This document shows, piece after piece, positions 15,830-24,477 of a stretch of 64,000 nt of DNA (position 1 is its first letter; every line of letters begins with the position of its first letter). The DNA comes from Plasticicumulans acidivorans (GTDB lineage: Bacteria; Pseudomonadota; Gammaproteobacteria; Competibacterales; Competibacteraceae), in the NCBI RefSeq assembly GCF_003182095.1, contig NZ_QGTJ01000001.1, positions 394,282 to 458,281 on the forward strand, in the 5' to 3' direction. Both the position numbers and the translations under genes were made by a program. The notes under the pieces were generated by a model, which worked only from the letters and a program-made list of their open reading frames with translations, ran no database searches and was not told the origin of the DNA.

Positions 15830-16282
15830 ATGCCTGCCCTTCCCAACCGCCGCCACGGCGGCTTCACCCTCATCGAATACTTCGCCGTCCTGGTGATCCT
15901 GCTGATCGCGGCGGCGCTGATCATTCCGCGGGTCATGGAGCGACCGGACGAAAAACGCCAGCGCACCGCCCGCATCGAGATCCGCCAGTTCGAAGACGCG
16001 CTCAACCGCTACAAGCATGACAACGGCCGCTACCCGACCACGGCCCAGGGGCTCGACGCCCTGGTGCACCTGCCCACCGAGGCACCGGAAGCGACCAACT
16101 GGCGTGGTCCGTATGAACCGTTCCGCGAGCGGATTCCGAAGGATCCGTGGGGGCGCACCTACCTGTATGCCAATCCCGGCCAGCACGGACCGATCGATAT
16201 TTTTTCGCTCGGCGCCGACGGCCATCCCGGGGGCGAGGGCGTCGATGCCGACCTCGGCAACTGGAATCTCGGTGAACCCTGA
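15830..16282 (+). CDS. gspG: Type II secretion major pseudopilin GspG (stand-alone)
   Basis: A 150-residue type IV-pilin-like protein. The short leader MPALPNRRHGG is followed by the prepilin peptidase site G|FTLIE and a hydrophobic helix. The C-terminal part matches GspG: YPTTAQGLDAL, PKDPWG, YANPGQHGPIDIFSLGADG and a DLGNW end, which includes the calcium-binding loop. The residue after the conserved glutamate is tyrosine rather than the usual leucine. The ATG at 15830 gives a standard leader. No other T2SS gene is adjacent, so it must work with a system encoded elsewhere or be a specialised paralogue. Confidence 0.88.
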   Translation: MPALPNRRHGGFTLIEYFAVLVILLIAAALIIPRVMERPDEKRQRTARIEIRQFEDALNRYKHDNGRYPTTAQGLDALVHLPTEAPEATNWRGPYEPFRERIPKDPWGRTYLYANPGQHGPIDIFSLGADGHPGGEGVDADLGNWNLGEP

Positions 16283-16299
16283 TAAGCGCGACCGGACGC

Positions 16300-16329
16300 T
16301 TGCCGCAAGCTCTGCAAAGCGCCTATAAG
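16300..16329 (+). promoter_or_regulatory. Sigma-70 promoter of the transglycosylase gene
   Basis: TTGCCG at 16300-16305 and TATAAG at 16324-16329 are 18 bp apart. The predicted start near 16336 gives a leader of about 80 nt before the TTG start at 16418. Confidence 0.55.
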
Positions 16330-16417
16330 GTCTCAATCAAAACAAGATGATCCGCAGTGCTTGCCGGCACCGCCACCGGTCTGCAGCCGACCGATTTTTT
16401 TCCAGGGAGTCACCGAA

Positions 16418-17692
16418 TTGAAGTCCATCCGCGCCCTGTCCGGCCGCCTGTCGGCGGCTGTCCTGCTGGCTGCTCTGGCAGCCTGCGCCAGTGTCGACGA
16501 TGGCCATCGCCGCCCCGACACCGGCCCGTACGTCCAGTCCGGCCCGTTCCCTGCGCCACCGACGCTGCGCCCGCAGGTGGAGTTCTGGGAAAAGGTCTAC
16601 TCGCAGTGGGGGCTTGGCCAGTACGCGCTGCACGACGATCGCTACCTCGACCTGGTCTATGAAGTCGTCGACCTGCCGCAGCCGACCGGAGAAGGTCTGC
16701 GCAACGATCAGCGCACCTACCTGCGCGCGCGCAAAGACACACTGGAAAGCCAGCTGCGTGAGCTGGAACGCAAAGTCGTGAGCGGCGAATCGCTCACGGC
16801 GGATGAAAAAGCCCTGCGGGCCAAGATCGTCGCCAGCAGTGCCGGCACCACGGGTGTCAGCGGTGCCGCCGACCGCCTGCGCGCGCAGCGCGGCATTCGC
16901 GAGCGCTTCACGCGCGGCATCGCCATCAGCGGGCGCTACGACAATCAGTTCCGCCAGATCTTCCGTCAGGCCGGGGTGCCGGAAGACCTCGCCTATCTGC
17001 CACACGTCGAGTCCTCGTTCCAGGCCAGCGCCCGCTCCTCGGTCGGTGCCGCCGGTATCTGGCAGTTCATGCCGGCAACCGCCCGCGACTACATGGTGCT
17101 GCACCCGGCCACCGACGAACGCCTCGACCCGATCATTTCCGCCAAAGCCGCGGCCCGCTACCTGTCCGGTGCGTATTCACGGCTCGGTGACTGGTCACTG
17201 GCGATCACCTCGTACAATCACGGCATCGGCGGCATGGCCAAGGCAAAGAGCCAGTACGGCACCGACTTCGGCCAGATCGTCGCTTCTTATGACGGTTCGA
17301 GCTTCGGCTTCGCCTCACGCAACTTCTATGCGCAGTTCCTCGCCGCGCGTGAAGTGGCGCGCAACCCGCGCCGCTTCCTCGGTCATGACGTCGCCCGCGA
17401 AGCGCCGCTGCCGGCCGAATCGTTCACGCTGGACCACCCGACCTCGGCGCCGCATCTGGCCAGTTACTACGGTACCTCTGTCGACCGGCTGGCCGGCATG
17501 AACCAGGCCTGGTCGTCGTCTGCCGTCAATGGCAACGCCATGCTGCCGGCTGGCGCAACGGTCTGGGTACCGGCGGGTACCTTGAATCGCCTCGCGGCCA
17601 ACGGCCAGCCGACGACGCCGCCGGAACTGCTCGCGATGGTCGATACGCCGCGCCCTGTCGCACCGCGCTCACGCCGCGGACGCACGCGCTGA
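16418..17692 (+). CDS. mltD: Membrane-bound lytic murein transglycosylase (MltD-like lipoprotein)
   Basis: A 424-residue lipoprotein that would cleave peptidoglycan glycan strands in the periplasm. A TTG start at 16418 is chosen because GGGAG sits 8 bp upstream and it yields a clean lipoprotein signal, MKSIRALSGR then a hydrophobic core and LAAC with the lipid cysteine C23. The SLT domain has the catalytic glutamate in PHVESSFQASARSSVGAAG, then WQFMPATA and ITSYNHG. The C-terminal 90 residues contain one degenerate LysM-like segment (VDRLAGMN), fewer than in E. coli MltD. It follows gspG by 135 bp but has its own promoter. Confidence 0.88.
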   Translation: MKSIRALSGRLSAAVLLAALAACASVDDGHRRPDTGPYVQSGPFPAPPTLRPQVEFWEKVYSQWGLGQYALHDDRYLDLVYEVVDLPQPTGEGLRNDQRTYLRARKDTLESQLRELERKVVSGESLTADEKALRAKIVASSAGTTGVSGAADRLRAQRGIRERFTRGIAISGRYDNQFRQIFRQAGVPEDLAYLPHVESSFQASARSSVGAAGIWQFMPATARDYMVLHPATDERLDPIISAKAAARYLSGAYSRLGDWSLAITSYNHGIGGMAKAKSQYGTDFGQIVASYDGSSFGFASRNFYAQFLAAREVARNPRRFLGHDVAREAPLPAESFTLDHPTSAPHLASYYGTSVDRLAGMNQAWSSSAVNGNAMLPAGATVWVPAGTLNRLAANGQPTTPPELLAMVDTPRPVAPRSRRGRTR

Positions 17693-17720
17693 GCACACTG
17701 CGCAGCGCCGTTCCGCCCGC

Positions 17721-17752
17721 AAAAACGTGATGCTCCGGCATCACGTTTTTTT
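17721..17752. terminator. Bidirectional intrinsic terminator
   Basis: ACGTGATG and CATCACGT form an 8-bp stem with a 6-nt loop, flanked by AAAA on the left and seven T residues on the right. It therefore ends both mltD (rightward) and yrfG (leftward). Confidence 0.9.
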
Positions 17753-17759
17753 ATGCCGC

Positions 17760-18437
17760 TCACTCACTGCTCGGCAGTACCGGCAGCAATTCGTCGAGAT
17801 GGCGAACGGCCAGGAACTCACCGCTGGGGCGGACACCCTGCGAGCTGTCCGGATGCAGCACCGACACCAGATGGGTGATGTGACCGTAGTCGCGCGCGGC
17901 GCGCAGGATCTTCAGGCTGTCATCGGCAAACAGCGTGCGCGCCGGGTCGTATCCCAGCCGCTCGTGAAAGGCAGACCAGAACGCCGGATGTTCCTTCGGT
18001 GCGCCGAAATCGTGTGAGCTGAGCAGCTCGTCGAAATGGCCGCCAAGTCCGGTCTTTTCAGCCTTGAGCGCGAGGCTGTACGGGTGTGCGTTGGTCGCCA
18101 GCACGACCCGCTTGCCAGCCGCCCGCAGCGCATCGAGAAAATCCAGTGCACCCGGCAGAAAGCGGATCAGATGATCCACTTCCCGCTTGAGCTCGGGCAC
18201 ATCGAGGCCCAGCTCCTGCCCCCAGTGATCGATGCAGTACCACGCCAGCGTGCCCTCGGCGGCACGGTAGCGCGCGAGCACGTCGCTGCGTGCCTGTTCG
18301 GGATCGAGCCCTTTCAGCTCGGCATAGCGGCGCGGCAGGTGTTCCAGCCAGAAATGATTATCGAAATGCAGGTCGAGCAGCGTGCCGTCCATATCCAGCA
18401 GGACGGTATCGATACGGCTCCATGGCAACGGCGTCAT
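17760..18437 (-). CDS. yrfG: GMP/IMP nucleotidase, HAD family
   Basis: A 225-residue HAD-superfamily phosphatase. Motif I is DMDGTLLDL (nucleophile D15), motif II lies at LATNAHPYS, and the C-terminal acidic motif is LFADDS. The sequence FDNHFWLEHLP after motif I is typical of YrfG-like GMP/IMP 5'-nucleotidases. It is divergent from nudE-cysQ, and the same three genes are neighbours in Pseudomonas. A GGGAG element precedes the ATG. Confidence 0.88.
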   Translation of the reverse strand: MTPLPWSRIDTVLLDMDGTLLDLHFDNHFWLEHLPRRYAELKGLDPEQARSDVLARYRAAEGTLAWYCIDHWGQELGLDVPELKREVDHLIRFLPGALDFLDALRAAGKRVVLATNAHPYSLALKAEKTGLGGHFDELLSSHDFGAPKEHPAFWSAFHERLGYDPARTLFADDSLKILRAARDYGHITHLVSVLHPDSSQGVRPSGEFLAVRHLDELLPVLPSSE

Positions 18438-18538
18438 CGACGTTTTCTCCCGGTTCGAGATGTGAATTATTGCGCAGGCATCACTTCACCTGCGTCTCGT
18501 GCTTGTTCACGGCCGTCCTTCCCGACGACAATCCGCCC

Positions 18539-19090
18539 ATGCGCAAACTACCCGAAATTCTCTCCAGTACCGTCGTTGCCAGCAGTCGACTGTTCCGTGT
18601 CGAGCGTGTCGGCCTGCGTTTTTCCAATGGTCATGAGGTCGAATACGAACGCGTGCCCGGCGGCGGCCGCGGCGCGGTGCTGATCGTGCCGATGCTCGAT
18701 GCCGACACCCTGCTGCTGGTGCGCGAATACGCCGCCGGCACGCACAGTTACGAACTCGGCTTTCCCAAGGGCGTGATCGAGGCCGGCGAAGATGCTCTCG
18801 CCGCCGCCAACCGCGAGATCATGGAAGAGGTCGGCCACGGCGCCGAAAAACTCACGCTGCTGCGCACGACGACGATCGCACCCGGCTATTTCGCCTATCA
18901 GACGCATCTGGTGCTGGCCGAATCGCTGTATCCGGAGCGTCGCCCCGGTGACGAGCCGGAAGAACTCGAAGTCGTTCCCTGGAAGCTGTCGCAGCTCGAT
19001 GCCCTCCTCGCCTGCGGTGATTTCACCGAGGCACGCTCGATTGCCGCGCTGTTCCTCGCGCGCGAGTACCTGTCCGCGCAGCAGACATGA
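18539..19090 (+). CDS. nudE: ADP compounds hydrolase, Nudix family
   Basis: A 183-residue Nudix hydrolase that cleaves ADP-ribose, Ap3A, NADH and related compounds. The Nudix box is present as GVIEAGEDALAAANREIMEEVG-type sequence with the REIMEEVG core. The flanking RKLPEILSSTVVASSRLFRVE start and ELGFPKG segment fit NudE. A longer open frame from 18290 has no similarity before this ATG. Its stop overlaps the cysQ start (ATGA), so translation is coupled. Confidence 0.9.
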   Translation: MRKLPEILSSTVVASSRLFRVERVGLRFSNGHEVEYERVPGGGRGAVLIVPMLDADTLLLVREYAAGTHSYELGFPKGVIEAGEDALAAANREIMEEVGHGAEKLTLLRTTTIAPGYFAYQTHLVLAESLYPERRPGDEPEELEVVPWKLSQLDALLACGDFTEARSIAALFLAREYLSAQQT

Positions 19091-19905
19091 ATATCGAGCT
19101 CTCCGCGCTCGTGCCGCCCGTGCACGCAATTGCGCAACGTGCCGCGCAAGCCATCCTGGCGGTCTACCGGGGAGCCTTCACCATCGAGGAGAAAGCCGAT
19201 CACACGCCGGTGACGACGGCCGATCTCGCGGCCCACAACGTCATCGTGCCGGCGCTGCGCGCACTGACGCCGCAGGTGCCTGTCCTCTCCGAAGAATCGA
19301 TCCACATTTCGTGCGCCGAGCGCATTGCCTGGAACCGGCTGTGGCTGGTCGATCCACTCGACGGCACCCGCGAATTCATCGCCCGCAGTGACCAGTTCTC
19401 CATCAACATCGCGCTGATCGAAGATCATGCACCGATCTTCGGCCTGATCATGATCCCGGTCAGCGGCGTGACCTATTTCGCCTGGCGCGGTGGCGGTGCC
19501 TGGAAGCACGTACCGCAATCGCCACCGCGGCGCATCGCCTGCCAGCCGCTCGGCGACGGCCCGGTACGGGTGATCGGTTCGCGCACGCATACCACGCACC
19601 CGCTGCAGACCTACCTCGAACATCTGGGCAAGCACGACTATCTGGGGGTGGGCAGTGCACTGAAAGCCTGCCTGATCGCCGAAGGGCAGGCCGATCTCTA
19701 CGCGCGCTTCGGCCCGACCAGCGAATGGGACACCGCCGCCTCGCAGATCCTGCTCGAAGAAGCCGGCGGCGGCCTGACCGACGTCGCTCTGCTGCCACTG
19801 CGCTACAACGCGCGCCCGACGCTGGGCAATCCCGACTTTTTCGCCTTCGGCGATCCCCGCCATGACTGGACGCGCTACCTGCCGCGGCGCAAGCCGCGCG
19901 TCTGA
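19087..19905 (+). CDS. cysQ: 3'(2'),5'-bisphosphate nucleotidase
   Basis: A 272-residue inositol-monophosphatase-fold enzyme that turns PAP into AMP and keeps sulfate assimilation running. Metal-binding motifs are LSEES (about residues 67-71), WLVDPLDGTREF (D89, D92) and EWDTAASQILLEEAGG near the C-terminus. It overlaps nudE by four bases and is followed by zapE after about 78 bp. Both enzymes clear nucleotide by-products. Confidence 0.93.
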   Translation: MNIELSALVPPVHAIAQRAAQAILAVYRGAFTIEEKADHTPVTTADLAAHNVIVPALRALTPQVPVLSEESIHISCAERIAWNRLWLVDPLDGTREFIARSDQFSINIALIEDHAPIFGLIMIPVSGVTYFAWRGGGAWKHVPQSPPRRIACQPLGDGPVRVIGSRTHTTHPLQTYLEHLGKHDYLGVGSALKACLIAEGQADLYARFGPTSEWDTAASQILLEEAGGGLTDVALLPLRYNARPTLGNPDFFAFGDPRHDWTRYLPRRKPRV

Positions 19906-19983
19906 GGCGCCTTGCCGCACACCCTGTGGCGCCGCACAATCCGTTGCTTCGAGCCCGTTTCGCCCGTCACGCAGATCACGTTC

Positions 19984-21105
19984 ATGCCGCTTGCCCATTA
20001 CCGCCAGGATCTCGCCCGCCCCGGTTTCATCCACGACCCCGCGCAGGAAAACGCCATTCGCCATCTGCAGCGCCTGCGCGATGAGATCGTCGCCACGCCG
20101 GTCGCCGCGCCGGTGCCGCACAAAAGTTCGGGCGGCTTGTTCGGACGCCTGCTCGGACGCACGCATGACACGGACAGCCCGCGCCAGCAGATCAAGGGGC
20201 TGTATTTCTGGGGAGGTGTCGGCCGCGGCAAGACCTATCTGGTGGACACGTTCTTCGAGGCGCTGCCGATCCAGGAAAAGCAGCGCCTGCACTTTCACCG
20301 CTTCATGCAGATGGTGCATGCGCGCCTGAAGGACGTGAAACATCAGCAGGACCCGCTGAAGATCGTCGCCGAGCAGCTGGCAGCCAACACCCGCGTACTG
20401 TGCCTGGATGAATTCTTCGTCTCCGATATCACCGACGCGATGCTGCTCTACGGCCTGCTGGCCGCCCTGTTCGAGCGCGGCGTGGTGCTGGTGACGACGA
20501 CCAACATTCCGCCGGATGATCTGTACAAGAACGGCCTGCAGCGCGCCCGCTTCCTGCCGGCGATCGAGCTGCTCAAGGACCACTGCGAAATCCTCAACGT
20601 CGATGGCGGCACCGACTACCGCCTGCGCTACCTCGAACGGGCGCGGACCTACCACACGCCCCTCGATGCCGCGGCGGAACAGGCCCTGGCCGAGTCCTTC
20701 ACGATGCTGGCCCCCGAAGCCGGCAAGCCCAATGCCCGCCTGGAAGTGGAAGGCCGGCTGATCCGCACGCGCCTGCTCGCCGACGGTGTCGTCTGGTTCG
20801 ATTTTCCGGAAATCTGTGACGGCCCGCGCAGTCAGAACGACTACATCGAGATCGCGCGCCAGTTCCACACCGTGCTGATCAGCCGTGTGCCGGTGCTCGA
20901 CTGGACCCTGGACAATCAGGCCCGGCGCTTCCTCAATCTGGTCGATGAGTTCTACGACCGCAGCGTCAACCTGTTCATCTCCGCTGAAGCGCCCTGCGAG
21001 ACCCTCTACCGCGGCGAAAAACTCAAGTTCGAGTATCAGCGCACGGTCTCCCGTCTTGAGGAAATGCAGTCCAAGGAGTACCTCGCTGCGCCGCATCTGC
21101 CCTGA
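19984..21105 (+). CDS. zapE: Cell division protein ZapE (AFG1-like ATPase)
   Basis: A 373-residue P-loop ATPase of the AFG1/LACE1 family that acts on FtsZ in the late division ring. Walker A is GGVGRGKT (residues 77-84) and Walker B is VLCLDEFF (D142, E143). The conserved HFHRFMQ, TTTNIPPDDLYKNGLQR and LFISAEAP segments are present. The ATG at 19984 starts MPLAHYRQDL; a TTG 24 codons earlier is possible but adds unconserved sequence. No strong ribosome-binding site is visible. Confidence 0.9.
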   Translation: MPLAHYRQDLARPGFIHDPAQENAIRHLQRLRDEIVATPVAAPVPHKSSGGLFGRLLGRTHDTDSPRQQIKGLYFWGGVGRGKTYLVDTFFEALPIQEKQRLHFHRFMQMVHARLKDVKHQQDPLKIVAEQLAANTRVLCLDEFFVSDITDAMLLYGLLAALFERGVVLVTTTNIPPDDLYKNGLQRARFLPAIELLKDHCEILNVDGGTDYRLRYLERARTYHTPLDAAAEQALAESFTMLAPEAGKPNARLEVEGRLIRTRLLADGVVWFDFPEICDGPRSQNDYIEIARQFHTVLISRVPVLDWTLDNQARRFLNLVDEFYDRSVNLFISAEAPCETLYRGEKLKFEYQRTVSRLEEMQSKEYLAAPHLP

Positions 21106-21229
21106 GTATCCAGGCAGATTGCCAAAAGGCGATATCTCACCTGTAATATCAGACACACAAGGGATTGAACCTTGTCCGCGCGGACGGCTCAAACCGTCCA
21201 TTCTGATTCATGAAGGAGGACGCCTCACG

Positions 21230-21901
21230 ATGATCGCCCGCAATGAAACCGTGCTGAGCGGTGCGCAAAGCAGCGTACTGTCTACGCACAAGGTCCTGCG
21301 CAACACCTATATGTTGCTGTCGATGACGCTGCTGTTCAGCGGCGCGACCGCAGCCTATGCCGTCGTCACCAATGCCCCGCCGATGCACTGGCTGGTGATG
21401 CTGGTCGGCATGTTCGGTCTGCTGTTCCTGACCAGCCGCCTGCGCAACAGTGCCTGGGGCCTGGTTTCGGTCTTTGCCTTTACCGGCTTCATGGGCTACA
21501 CGCTCGGCCCGATCCTGTCGCTGTACCTGAAGCTGCCGAACGGCGCCGAAACGGTAATGACGGCGATGGCGGCAACCGGCGGCATCTTCCTGGCGCTGTC
21601 GGCTTACGTGCTCACGTCGCGCAAGGACTTCAGCTTCATGGGCGGCTTCCTGTTCGTCGGCCTGATCGTCGCGGTACTGGCCGGATTGGGAGCGACGCTG
21701 TTCAACATCCCGTCGCTCAGCCTGGGCGTCTCGGCGATGATCGTGCTGCTGATGTCGGGCTACATCCTCTATGACACCAGCGCCATCCTCCACGGCGGCG
21801 AAACCAACTACATCATGGCGACGGTGTCGCTCTATCTCGACATCTTCAATCTGTTCGTCAACCTGCTACAGCTGCTCGGCGTGCTCGGCGGTGACGACTG
21901 A
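21230..21901 (+). CDS. Bax inhibitor-1/YccA family membrane protein
   Basis: A 223-residue inner-membrane protein with seven predicted helices. The family pattern is present: LRNTYMLLSMTLLFSG at the first helix, GYTLGPIL in the middle, and SGYILYDTSAILHGG and DIFNLFVNLLQLL near the C-terminus, including the aspartates implicated in pH-sensitive ion leak. In E. coli YccA interacts with FtsH. An AAGGAGGA ribosome-binding site precedes the ATG. It is followed by a strong terminator. Confidence 0.9.
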   Translation: MIARNETVLSGAQSSVLSTHKVLRNTYMLLSMTLLFSGATAAYAVVTNAPPMHWLVMLVGMFGLLFLTSRLRNSAWGLVSVFAFTGFMGYTLGPILSLYLKLPNGAETVMTAMAATGGIFLALSAYVLTSRKDFSFMGGFLFVGLIVAVLAGLGATLFNIPSLSLGVSAMIVLLMSGYILYDTSAILHGGETNYIMATVSLYLDIFNLFVNLLQLLGVLGGDD

Positions 21902-21948
21902 GCCTGACGCTGCGCCGGCCGTGCCGGCGACCGCCTGACGAGCACAAG

Positions 21949-21978
21949 CCTCCACCGCGACCGGTGGAGGTTTTTTTT
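21949..21978 (+). terminator. Intrinsic terminator after the BI-1 gene
   Basis: CCTCCACCG pairs with CGGTGGAGG in a 9-bp stem with a 4-nt loop, followed by eight T residues. Confidence 0.92.
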
Positions 21979-22133
21979 GGCTGGCAGCTGCCTTACGCCT
22001 CCCCGAGGTCCGCCGGAACGGCCCTTCTCATTCATCGACATGCCGCATCCCCGATTTGGACGCGAGCGGCAACGTCCCGAGCCCACAGCACTGCGCACCG
22101 CCTGATCGCGGGCACACGCTGCAGCGCCCTGCT

Positions 22134-22165
22134 CCAAAAAAGAAGGCCGCCCTCACGGGCGGCCC
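22134..22165 (-). terminator. Intrinsic terminator (leftward) after the first AGCS gene
   Basis: Read on the minus strand, GGCCGCCC and GGGCGGCC flank a 4-nt loop and are followed by TTCTTTTTT. It lies about 60 bp after the stop of the leftward symporter gene. Confidence 0.85.
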
Positions 22166-22221
22166 GATCAAACTCCCGATGTCATCAGGAGCGGGAGTAG
22201 TCCACAGCTGTTTGTGACCAC

Positions 22222-23574
22222 TCAGGCACGGGCAAGTTTCTCCCCGGCGAAATATTCACGGCTGAGGCTGACGACGACCGGACTAAGCAACAGCAGCGAG
22301 AGCAGGTTCGGGATGGCCATGAAGGCGTTCAGCGTGTCGGCCACCAGCCAGATGAAGTCGAGCTGGGCAATGGCACCGAAAAACACGGCAATCGTCCACA
22401 GCCAGCGGAACGGCCACTCGCTGCGCGTGCCGAGCAGGTATTCCCAGCATTTCTCGCTGTAATAGCACCAGCCGAAGATCGTCGTCAGCGCAAACACCGC
22501 AAGTTCGATGGCCAGCAGATATTTGCCGAAGCCCGGCATGGCCGCTTCGAAAGCCGATGAGGACAGCACCGCCCCGGAGTCACCGGAACTCCACACGCCC
22601 GAGGCGATGATCGCCAGTCCGGTCAGCGTGCAGACGATGAGCGTATCGATGAAGGTGCCCATCATGCCGATCAGGCCCGAACGCACGGCGCTGCGCGTGC
22701 TGCCGGCGGCCTGCGCAATGCCGGCGGTGCCGAGGCCGGCCTCGTTGGAAAACACCCCGCGTGCCACGCCATAACGCATCGCCGCCCAGACGGCGGCACC
22801 GGCAAAACCGCCACCGGCGGCGACCGGCGTGAACGCATGCGTGAACACCAGCCCCAGCGCCTCGGGCAAACGCTCGGCGAATACCACCAGCACGATCAGC
22901 GCACAGACGATATAGCTGATGCACATGAACGGCACCAGCGCCTCGGCCGCGGCGCCGATGCGGCGAATACCACCGAGAACCACCGCGCCGGTCAACAGAG
23001 CCAGACCGACGCCACAGGCCCATTCCGGCACGCCGAAGGCCGTATTCATCACGCTGGAAATACCGTTGGCCTGCACCATGTTGCCGATGCCGAAGCCAGC
23101 CAGACCGCCGAAGACGGCAAACGCGGTCCCCAGCCAGCGCCAGCGGCTGGACAGCCCGTTCTTGATGGCATACATCGGCCCGCCGATGTGTTCACCGTGA
23201 TCGTCGACCTCGCGGTAATGCACCGCCAGCAGCACCTCAGCGTATTTGGTCGCCATGCCGACCAGCGCGGTACACCACATCCAGAACAGGGCGCCGGGGC
23301 CGCCGAGGGCGATCGCCGTGGCGACGCCGGCGATGTTGCCCGTGCCGACGGTCGCCGCCAGTGCGGTCATCAACGCCGCGAACGCGCTGATTTCACCGTC
23401 GCCGTCACGGCTACGGCCACGCCAGACCAGCGCGAACCCGTGGCCGATCCTGCGGATCGGCATCGCACCGAGCCGCAGCTGCAAAAACAAACCGGTGCCG
23501 AGAATCAGCACCAGCATCGGCGGTCCCCAGACGATTCCATTAACGGTGTTGACCAGATTTTCGAGAAACTCCAT
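22222..23574 (-). CDS. Alanine/glycine:cation symporter (AGCS family), copy 1
   Basis: A 450-residue sodium- or proton-coupled alanine/glycine importer with about 11 helices. The family signature is clear: ATVGTGNIAGVATAIALGG near the N-terminus and RGVFSNEAGLGTAGIAQAA in the middle. An AGGAGAT ribosome-binding site precedes the ATG. It is not closely similar to the second AGCS protein at 24478 (the N-terminal domains differ), so they are distinct paralogues rather than a recent duplication. No glycine riboswitch is seen upstream. Confidence 0.92.
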   Translation of the reverse strand: MEFLENLVNTVNGIVWGPPMLVLILGTGLFLQLRLGAMPIRRIGHGFALVWRGRSRDGDGEISAFAALMTALAATVGTGNIAGVATAIALGGPGALFWMWCTALVGMATKYAEVLLAVHYREVDDHGEHIGGPMYAIKNGLSSRWRWLGTAFAVFGGLAGFGIGNMVQANGISSVMNTAFGVPEWACGVGLALLTGAVVLGGIRRIGAAAEALVPFMCISYIVCALIVLVVFAERLPEALGLVFTHAFTPVAAGGGFAGAAVWAAMRYGVARGVFSNEAGLGTAGIAQAAGSTRSAVRSGLIGMMGTFIDTLIVCTLTGLAIIASGVWSSGDSGAVLSSSAFEAAMPGFGKYLLAIELAVFALTTIFGWCYYSEKCWEYLLGTRSEWPFRWLWTIAVFFGAIAQLDFIWLVADTLNAFMAIPNLLSLLLLSPVVVSLSREYFAGEKLARA

Positions 23575-23858
23575 CGGTCATGATCTCCTGCAGCAAGTCA
23601 GGGCATGCCGCAGCTCACCGCCCGGTGACAGGCCCCGGATGCCCGGTGGAAAAAGCAGTCGCCGACGCGGCTGGCGCACGTCATGCGCCGCGTGCGCATG
23701 AGGCTGTCGAATAACGGTACGGCGCAGACGCCCGTCGGAGTCGACGATGGTAAACATTGCCCGCCCCCCACCACAGCGGGCGACGACGGCAAACGTAGCG
23801 CAGCAGTAACACCCGCCCGTGGGCCAGCGGCAGCCGAGTCGGTTATACCGCCGGGGCA

Positions 23859-24254
23859 TCAGGCGTCCCCCTGAGTCGCGCCGGCCAGTCCTTTCACCCG
23901 GCCATCGACCAGCCATATTCCATCGGCGTCCTCCAGCACTTTGAAAGCGGTGAGCTTCATTCCCTCGCACAGGGGGCTGACGACGACACCGCTCAACGGC
24001 TCGTAGGTCACGCCATGCGTCGAGCAGCGCAGCAGGCGACCGCTGTCGTCGAACAGCTCGTAGGTATCGCAGTCCAGCGGCAGAGCCTGATGCACACAGC
24101 GATTGCGGTATGCACGGCATTGCCCCTGATAACGCAACACCACCAGTGGCACGACGGCCCGCTTGCCGAGGATGACGTCGATACGCCGGTAGTGACCTTC
24201 CACGAGCTCATCACTGCGGCAGATATGCAGGCGGGGTTTCGATTCATCGGACAC
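23859..24254 (-). CDS. Rieske [2Fe-2S] domain protein
   Basis: A small cytoplasmic Rieske ferredoxin-like protein of 131 residues. Cluster ligands are NRCVHQALPL (C-x-H) and LRCSTHGV (C-x2-H), separated by 21 residues, slightly longer than usual. The GTG at 24254 is chosen because GAGGGA lies at a good distance upstream; an ATG at 24269 without a ribosome-binding site would add five residues. It lies between two AGCS symporters and has no oxygenase or reductase beside it. The role is unknown; electron transfer to an enzyme encoded elsewhere is the natural guess. Confidence 0.8.
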   Translation of the reverse strand: MSDESKPRLHICRSDELVEGHYRRIDVILGKRAVVPLVVLRYQGQCRAYRNRCVHQALPLDCDTYELFDDSGRLLRCSTHGVTYEPLSGVVVSPLCEGMKLTAFKVLEDADGIWLVDGRVKGLAGATQGDA

Positions 24255-24477
24255 GTTGGATTCCCTCATTCACGAGCCGTGGCGGACACCGGTCCGCAAG
24301 CGGAGCACGACCGTGGCATGGCGGCCCGCTGACTCGTTAAGCCCTTGGTTCTGATGCGGAAATCAGAAATGCCACGCGCCACGCTCAGCGCGCTGCTACT
24401 AACTTGCGACATAAAGCATCACTCCGCATCATCGAAATGCTTCATTTCAACGGCGAGACACGGGAGATCGAACGTCA

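Noticed and set aside
23578..23757. Possible 59-residue protein (MFTIVDSDGRL...) just before the AGCS gene
   Set aside because: Its start reads plausibly, but the rest is arginine-rich with rare codons and its end is the ribosome-binding site of the symporter gene; no family match.
24270..24477. Glycine riboswitch upstream of the AGCS symporters
   Set aside because: The conserved glycine aptamer core sequences are not found upstream of either symporter gene.
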